Source: Chloroflexi bacterium UBA4733
Lineage (GTDB): Bacteria; Chloroflexota; UBA4733
Assembly: GCA_002404055.1 (NCBI GenBank)
Contig: DHIZ01000297.1
Span: 345 to 10,899, forward strand
DNA: 10,555 nucleotides
Reading direction: 5' to 3'
Shown: positions 6,835 to 10,555 of the stretch, in pieces
Position numbering within the stretch: the first letter of the stretch is position 1
How the letters are laid out: each line of letters begins with the position of its first letter
Made by a program: the position numbers and the translations under genes
Notes under the pieces: model-generated
Database searches by the model: none
What the model was told of the DNA's origin: nothing
The model's input: only the letters and a program-made list of their open reading frames with translations

Positions 6835-7335
6835 ATGGACCTCGATAGGATAGATCGTGACGAGTTGCCGAACCCCACCAGGCTAAACTCGCACGGACGC
6901 ATCGCCTTCATTCGGCGCATCTTTACGACCTTCCTCGAGGAGGCTCCCCGAGATATACCGATTGGCAGCATCCACCCGTATTTGATCCTGGAGGAGGCAG
7001 GGCAGCCCGACCACTATATCCAGTTCAAACTCTTCAGCGGCGAACCGGAAGGCGAGGATCTCTATGGCGAGGTCGGCTCCCGCGAGTGGATGGAGCCAAC
7101 TGCGCCGAATACGCCATTGCCGTCCCTGGCGCGCGGCTTCCTCGCCGCCTACGGCTTCACCGGCGGCGGTAAGGCAGCGAACTTCAGTCGCTGGCATCTG
7201 CCTATGGACGCTCAATGGCTCGCGGGTCTCAGCGAAGCGCTGTTCAGCGTCTACGAGCCGCCCCCCTATTTCGGCGTGCTGATCAAGAGCGACGTCCCGG
7301 CAGTCACCGCGGTTGGCGCTGAAGGCCGGAGCTGA
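6835..7335 (+). CDS. Hypothetical protein, possibly TY-Chap/YbjN-like fold
   Basis: The 166-aa soluble protein has no signal peptide. It begins with a helical segment (FIRRIFTTFLEEA), then a strand pair with HYIQFKLFSGEPEG and DLYGEVGSREWMEP, then an AAYGFTGGGKAANFSRWHLP segment and a final helix (AGLSEALFSVY). The order of a YxQF strand, a second strand with E, a LxxxGF/GW turn and a closing helix resembles TY-Chap or YbjN-type chaperone-like domains. I cannot confirm this without profile comparison, so no function is given. AGGAGGA seven bases upstream supports ATG 6835; the frame is open back to 6568 but overlaps the GrpB gene there. It probably forms a loose plus-strand group with the two ORFs that follow. 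Confidence 0.7.
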   Translation: MDLDRIDRDELPNPTRLNSHGRIAFIRRIFTTFLEEAPRDIPIGSIHPYLILEEAGQPDHYIQFKLFSGEPEGEDLYGEVGSREWMEPTAPNTPLPSLARGFLAAYGFTGGGKAANFSRWHLPMDAQWLAGLSEALFSVYEPPPYFGVLIKSDVPAVTAVGAEGRS

Positions 7336-7387
7336 ACGGCGGCCGGCACGCCGCGGCCCGGCGGTACTGTGTATACTGTATGATGGT

Positions 7388-7489
7388 ATGCTGACTCCTG
7401 ATGAGGCAGTGGCGAACGAAGCGCACGCCATCTGGTCGGACCTTGCCCCGGCAATGGGCCTGATCTACTATCGGGAGGATATGACCTGA
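7388..7489 (+). CDS. Possible 33-aa ORF directly upstream of the Cys/His-rich gene
   Basis: ATG at 7388 opens a 33-codon frame reading MLTPDEAVANEAHAIWSDLA and ending in YYREDMT. Its TGA (7487-7489) abuts the next ATG at 7490, as in coupled genes, and its composition is protein-like. It lacks a clear ribosome binding site; TATACT just upstream (about 7372-7377) may be a -10 box. It may be a leader peptide, a remnant or chance. Confidence 0.3.
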   Translation: MLTPDEAVANEAHAIWSDLAPAMGLIYYREDMT

Positions 7490-7783
7490 ATGGCGGTTGA
7501 TATGCTTGCCGATGATCTCCGTGGCATCCCAGGTATCAGCCCAGTCTGTAGTTACTGTCGCCATCTCCGGGGCTACCGTTGCTGCACGGCATTTCCTGAT
7601 GGCATTCCGTTGACCATCTGGTTAGGGAAGAACACGCATCAGCGCAGCTATCCTGGCGATCACGCCGTGCATTTCGAGGCCGTGCCAGGCGCCAAGGTGA
7701 CCACGCCTCAGGTTGGAAACAGCGCCAGTGTGCTCTGGCCGCTAATTAACGAGGTACCGGCGCGCGAGCCGCAGCCGGTCTAA
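7490..7783 (+). CDS. Cys/His-rich small protein, probable metal-binding hypothetical
   Basis: The 97-aa protein contains ISPVCSYCRHL (residues 16-26) with C20, C23 and H25, then YRCCTAFPDGIPLTIWLG (29-46) with C31 and C32, then SYPGDHAVHFE (53-63). A CxxCxH pair followed by Cys, an AFPDGIP turn and PGDH is a pattern I recall from small uncharacterised proteins in several bacterial phyla. The spacing suggests a zinc-ribbon-like site, but no activity is known to me. GGGAGG lies about 11 bases before ATG 7490; ATG 7502 is an alternative start. It immediately follows the 33-codon ORF. Confidence 0.7.
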   Translation: MAVDMLADDLRGIPGISPVCSYCRHLRGYRCCTAFPDGIPLTIWLGKNTHQRSYPGDHAVHFEAVPGAKVTTPQVGNSASVLWPLINEVPAREPQPV

Positions 7784-7929
7784 CGTCTCCACGCCAAGGC
7801 GCTGCCATTCGATCATGACAACGGTTCTCGGCGGCTGTCGCTCCGCTGGCAGAACACACCTCGCAATCCGCCATGGCGTACCGCGCGTGGCGAGCCGATC
7901 GCCGGGATATTTGGGCCCGCACGCCTCCA
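7784..7929. other. Convergent intergenic gap
   Basis: This 146-bp gap lies between the ends of the Cys/His-rich gene and the SnoaL-like gene. No intrinsic terminator with a T tract and no small gene was recognised. Confidence 0.4.
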
Positions 7930-8310
7930 TTATTGCCTTGCCTGCGGCGGGGCAGCCTGCGCCAGGCGGAACGGGCTCGTGTCGAAGAGCAACTGGTTCG
8001 CCTGAATCTTGCCGTCCTTGATCGTGAAGCGATCGCAGCAGCGCACCAGACCGACTGAGCTGGTGGGAAGGTCGTAGAGCATCAGGACCTGCTCGTCGTC
8101 GGCGAACTCGGCGATGATCTCCGTAGGTCCCGTGACCTGCCGGCCGAACCTGGTCAGCGCCGCGATGAACGCCTCGGATGAGCGCAGGTGTTGGTTCGGG
8201 CTGTCGAAGGTGACTTCCTCGGCCAGGTAGCTGGCGGCGGCCGCCATGTCGCCGCCGATCCAGGCATCGTTGTAGGCGTGGACGAGGGTCAGGTTGGGGT
8301 GCTCGCTCAT
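7930..8310 (-). CDS. SnoaL-like / NTF2-like family protein
   Basis: The 126-aa protein has the standard short NTF2-like cone fold. The N-terminal helix NLTLVHAYNDAWIGGDMAAA is followed by SYLAEEVTFDSP (27-38), the typical helix-turn-strand. Later strands include GPTEIIAEFADDEQVLMLYD and DRFTIKDGKIQANQLLFD, where DGKI precedes the closing strand. Such proteins are small-molecule-binding enzymes or unannotated partners of transporters and regulators; the ligand is unknown. AAGGAG six bases before ATG 8310-8308 supports the start. It lies 160 bp downstream of the MFS pseudogene on the same strand and probably belonged to the same HxlR-controlled operon. Confidence 0.87.
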   Translation of the reverse strand: MSEHPNLTLVHAYNDAWIGGDMAAAASYLAEEVTFDSPNQHLRSSEAFIAALTRFGRQVTGPTEIIAEFADDEQVLMLYDLPTSSVGLVRCCDRFTIKDGKIQANQLLFDTSPFRLAQAAPPQARQ

Positions 8311-8470
8311 GAGGTTCTCCTTTTCCGTTCATGGATGCTCCGTTTGTGGTTAGACGAGGCCGCCCTGGCAAACGCGCCGGGGCGGCACGGAGGCAGGATC
8401 GATGAATTCAGCGCTGGGGTGCTCCTCTCGTGTTCGCTTCGCTGGTCGCCGGACCAGGCCGGCGACGGTC

Positions 8471-9101
8471 TCAAGGCTGGAGAGCAACTGCTACGGTTGT
8501 CTCGGGCCGTACCTTGGCGGTGGCGCCTGCCGGCACGGTTGCCGGTAGCGGTCGCCGCGTGCCAACTGCCAGGGCGCTGACCGCGCCAAGCAGGGCCAAG
8601 CCGGCGGCCAGCAACAGCGCGGGGTGGAACCCGGCGTCAAAACTGGCGGGCGTACCCAGGTGGCCGTTGGCGGAAAAGACGGCGGTGGCCATGGCGATGC
8701 CGAAGACGCCGTCGAAGCGTTGCAGGGTGTTGGTCACCCCCGACGCTTTGCCCATATCAGCCGGCGCGACCGCGCTCATCACCGCGGTCGGCGTTGTGGC
8801 GAACGCCATGGAAACACCGACGCCAGAGGTAAGCAGCGGCAGCACCAGGTGTACATAGCCGACGCCGTCCGAAGCGATCGCCGAGCGCCGCCGCCGTGAT
8901 GATGCCGGCGGCCGAAGCCAGACTGTAGGCGTTGACCGTCCACTCCAGGGCCGACATGGCGGCGTGCAGGTCGCGCTGCATGACGGGCAGCGCAGTGATG
9001 ACGACCAGCAAGTCCAGGGATACCATAAAGAACGCCATGGCGGTGAGCGCCAGAACCCAACCGCGCGAGGACCGAGGGAGGACCAGGTGCTGAGGGATCA
9101 T
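8471..9101 (-). pseudogene. DHA2/EmrB-type MFS exporter, internal deletion plus frameshift
   Basis: The first 80 codons from ATG 9101 (AAGGAG seven bases upstream) encode the start of a drug:H+ antiporter. A first membrane segment contains MVSLDLLVVITALPVMQRDL, then LEWTVNAYSLASAAGIIT, and motif A is GDRFGRRR. At 8858-8868 the sequence jumps, in another frame, to the family's C-terminal part: VGYVHLVLPLLTSGVGVSMA, then MSAVAPADMGKASGVTNTL and two final hydrophobic segments, ending at 8471. Roughly 250-300 residues expected between these parts are missing, so the fold cannot form. Reading the first frame onward gives nonsense to a stop at 8757. The deletion looks like a single recombination event that also shifted the frame, because both remaining halves are well preserved. 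The upstream promoter and operators are intact. Confidence 0.85.
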
Positions 9102-9168
9102 AGGGTGACTCCTTCGTATATGTTCCAATCGCCAGGGATGCGCTGTACAGGTGACGCGGCCGTCGTCA

Positions 9169-9183
9169 CTTGCATCGTGCAAG
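9169..9183. promoter_or_regulatory. Operator 1 for the HxlR-type regulator
   Basis: CTTGCA-TCG-TGCAAG is a perfect palindrome with 6-bp arms. It shares 13 of 15 positions with operator 2, and the two centres are 34 bp apart. It lies between the divergent MFS and HxlR genes. Confidence 0.65.
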
Positions 9184-9187
9184 ACAC

Positions 9188-9216
9188 AGTGTACCGGGTA
9201 TACTAGCATCATGCAA
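9188..9216 (-). promoter_or_regulatory. Promoter of the MFS/SnoaL operon
   Basis: On the minus strand TTGCAT (complement of 9211-9216) and TACACT (complement of 9188-9193) are separated by 17 bp. The -35 box lies inside operator 2, and operator 1 covers the expected start of transcription, so binding of a regulator at either site should block RNA polymerase. The expected 5' untranslated leader is about 80 nt. Confidence 0.55.
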
Positions 9217-9217
9217 G
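9203..9217. promoter_or_regulatory. Operator 2 for the HxlR-type regulator
   Basis: CTAGCA-TCA-TGCAAG repeats operator 1 with one mismatch in the left arm. It overlaps the TATACT at 9199-9204, a likely -10 box for the regulator gene, and the -35 box of the opposite promoter. It could therefore mediate both autorepression and exporter control. Outer arms of the two operators also form an 11-bp perfect inverted repeat (9165-9175 and 9211-9221). Confidence 0.65.
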
Positions 9218-9236
9218 TGACTGGAGGAAAGTAGCC

Positions 9237-9653
9237 ATGCGTCGCAAGAGTTTTTCGGGGATGCTCTGCCCCATCGCTCGTTCGCTGAATGTCGTGGGGG
9301 AGTGGTGGACCTTGCTGATCGTCCGCGACGCCCTGGACGGCGCCCGTCGCTTCGAGGATTTCCGCGCCACCGGCATCGCCGACAACATCCTGAGCACGCG
9401 CCTGGAGTTACTGGTACGGGAGGGCATCTTCGAGCGCCAGGCCTACCAGGAGCATCCCCCCCGCCACGAGTACCTACTCACCGACAAGGGCCGCGACCTC
9501 CTGCCCATCGTCACCGCCCTGGGCGTCTGGGGCCTGCGCTGGACCGATGGACCGCAAACTCCGCCAACGGGGACGCGCAAAGTCACCAGTACGGCAATTC
9601 TGGCGGCCCTGCGCTCCTCACCCGGCGGCGACCCGATGGGGTTGACACCATAG
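9237..9653 (+). CDS. HxlR family winged helix-turn-helix regulator
   Basis: The 138-aa protein is a complete HxlR-type (DUF24) DNA-binding regulator. It has the N-terminal cysteine in GMLCPIARSLNVVGEWWTLL (8-27), then IVRDALDGARRFEDFR (28-43), the recognition-helix region ADNILSTRLELLVREGIF (48-65), and the wing with PPRHEYLLTDKGRDLLPIV (74-92). C11 is at the position used for thiol or quinone/aldehyde sensing in some relatives, so redox or electrophile control is possible. GGAGG (9223-9227) supports ATG 9237. It is divergent from the MFS gene, and the 135-bp gap carries two matching palindromes. A tail after residue 105, rich in Pro, Thr and Gly, is not part of the fold. Confidence 0.93.
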   Translation: MRRKSFSGMLCPIARSLNVVGEWWTLLIVRDALDGARRFEDFRATGIADNILSTRLELLVREGIFERQAYQEHPPRHEYLLTDKGRDLLPIVTALGVWGLRWTDGPQTPPTGTRKVTSTAILAALRSSPGGDPMGLTP

Positions 9654-9729
9654 GTCGGGGAACGCCAACTGCCATTCAGACGGCCGAGCAGGCTATCGGG
9701 CGTCAGCGCAGCGACGCGCTACGCGCGCG

Positions 9730-10236
9730 GTGGAGGACGAGATTCGACTATTGCGCCACGAGGTTCTCGTCGGGTTCGACAGCGAAGGGCAAAAGATTCT
9801 CAGGAGCGTTGGTCGGGAGGGGGAACACGAAGTGCCGGTCGCTCCCCAGGATGCTGATCGCGTCCGGGATACAGTACTTACCCACAACCACATCCGCGGC
9901 TGGCAATACCCACCGAGCGATCCTCGACGTGCCGGCAATGCCCCGAGTCCGAGCGATGCTGTCAACGCTGCCCGACTGAACCTGCGCGAACTGCGCGTGG
10001 TGACGCCGGGATATCGTTACGCGTTGCGCCCCGGTCCAGACGGCTGGCCGGTGCCGGACAGAATCTCCGGGGTCGTGGCGGCATCGCTTGATCGTGTCTA
10101 CAGGCAGCTTCAGGCCGACGTGGATACGGGTAAGATACGTCCGGAAGATGCGAGCGCGCGAACGTGGCATGCCGTGTGGCGCGATGCAGCGCCGCGCCCA
10201 GCGCATCCCACTGCCCTTGAGTCTGGCCTCGACTAG
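9730..10236 (+). pseudogene. JAB/RadC-like (LTHNH motif) protein gene, 3' end lost
   Basis: The 168-codon frame contains EVLVGFDSEGQKILRSVGRE (11-30), then TVLTHNHIRGWQYPPSD (48-64), APSPSDAVNAARLNLRELRV (71-90) and YRYALRPGPDGWP (95-107). The order of a glutamate-bearing strand, HxH, SPSD and a final strand recalls the JAMM metal site of RadC/JAB proteins and similar domains of phage-associated proteins, although the usual proline after HxH is isoleucine here. The helical C-terminus (SLDRVYRQLQADV, then WHAVWRDAA) stops making sense at about 10190, exactly where the antisense transposase homology begins; the last 15 or so codons are read-through of the transposon remnant. The nominal start is GTG 9730 without a ribosome binding site, so the 5' end may also be lost. 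The long opposite-strand frame over this part looks like an antisense shadow. Confidence 0.45.
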
Positions 10237-10463
10237 CAGTTTGCCGGCGCTCTCCACGCTGCCGCTGCCGATGGGATAGCCCTTGGCCTGCAAGATGTGG
10301 TACTGCGCCTGGGGCAGCCGGGCTTCGAGGTAGGCGATGGTCTCATCGCGCAGCCTGGCGGCGGTCGTGCGATCGCCCGCGGATGCGCCCGCCGCCACGA
10401 AGCCACCTCCTGCGCCACCGCCCGCCCCGCCAGATCCCACCCATCCTGCGTCGTCTCGTCCAT
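10189..10463 (-). pseudogene. ISKra4-like transposase remnant, internally deleted and truncated
   Basis: A start is intact: ATG 10463-10461 with GAGGAGG seven bases upstream, reading MDETTQDGWDLAGRAVAQEV, then ASWRRAHPRA, like the N-termini of ISKra4-type transposases. Near 10374-10385 the sequence changes frame and jumps to the C-terminal region: DETIAYLEARLPQAQYHI, then the hallmark YPIGSGSVESAGKLLVEARL followed by KGSGMRWARR. Homology ends abruptly at about 10189. A full transposase of this type is several hundred residues, so most of the middle and the last C-terminal residues are gone. The remnant abuts the truncated JAB-like gene, suggesting that transposition followed by deletion removed that gene's 3' end. 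Confidence 0.75.
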
Positions 10464-10555
10464 CACGCTGCCTCCTCTCTCCATGCTCGTCAACCATCGG
10501 CAGCGTTAGTCTAAACTATCCTTCCTCCTCCCCTCACCGCCCCCTCGCTACGCAA
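10464..10555. other. Probable left-end DNA of the ISKra4-like remnant and flank
   Basis: This is non-coding sequence upstream of the transposase remnant on the minus strand. It contains the purine-rich (minus-strand) ribosome binding region of that remnant, then a short AT-richer patch (10508-10525). The transposon end is probably here, but no matching inverted repeat remains to define it. Confidence 0.35.

Noticed and set aside
7742..8371. 209-codon minus-strand frame
   Set aside because: Overlaps the SnoaL-like gene in another frame of the same strand; only the 126-aa frame has family sequence and a good start.
9302..9979. 225-codon plus-strand frame
   Set aside because: Its first half is a shifted reading of HxlR; the stretch just before 9730 (GRGTPTAIQTAEQAIGRQ) looks mildly protein-like and might be a frameshifted N-terminus of the JAB-like gene, but this is too weak to call.
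9748..10188. Lower part of the 249-codon minus-strand frame that contains the transposase signature
   Set aside because: Beyond the RWARR residues the sequence no longer resembles a transposase and is antisense to the JAB-like gene.
1..10555. CRISPR array, tRNA, rRNA or tandem repeat array
   Set aside because: Read through on both strands by eye; no regularly spaced repeats, no recognisable T-arm or rRNA sequence was seen.

Overview
The window is GC-rich bacterial chromosomal DNA with short intergenic gaps, several GTG starts and good Shine-Dalgarno sequences. The gene set (IS110-type insertion sequence, sugar oxidoreductase and isomerase pair, GrpB-family protein, small conserved hypotheticals, HxlR regulator) would suit a Chloroflexota or similar high-GC soil or thermophilic bacterium. 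That placement is an inference from protein style only; no rRNA or other marker gene is present.

Layout. (1) 20-1510 is an apparently intact IS110-family element: a DEDD/serine transposase-recombinase (227-1498), a structured roughly 160-nt non-coding leader that looks like a bridge (seek) RNA, and a 9-bp inverted repeat close to both ends. (2) 1573-5271 is a metabolic block: a Gfo/Idh/MocA oxidoreductase (minus) diverges from a sugar phosphate isomerase/epimerase-like TIM barrel (plus), which overlaps a uracil-DNA glycosylase-family gene by GTGA. A D-2-hydroxyacid dehydrogenase (minus) converges on this pair. (3) 5272-7783 is looser: one 69-aa small protein, a GrpB-family protein, a 166-aa hypothetical, a possible 33-aa ORF and a 97-aa Cys/His-rich protein, separated by two gene-poor gaps of about 300 bp. 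(4) 7930-9653 is a regulator/transporter module: HxlR regulator (plus), divergent from a DHA2-type MFS exporter that has lost its middle (pseudogene), followed on the same strand by a SnoaL-like protein. The shared intergenic region carries two near-identical 15-bp palindromes placed over a recognisable promoter. (5) 9654-10555 is a scar: a JAB/RadC-like gene lacks its 3' end and abuts the truncated, internally deleted remnant of an ISKra4-like transposase on the opposite strand.

How the parts fit. The two enzyme genes of the divergent pair probably act on the same sugar or polyol route, and the hydroxyacid dehydrogenase could serve the same catabolism. The HxlR regulator probably controls both itself and the exporter operon through the twin operators, although the exporter can no longer be functional. 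The right third of the window has suffered several deletions. The most interesting item is the IS110 leader RNA with its candidate guide segments; the next are the twin HxlR operators left in front of a dead gene, and the JAB-like gene cut by the transposon remnant.
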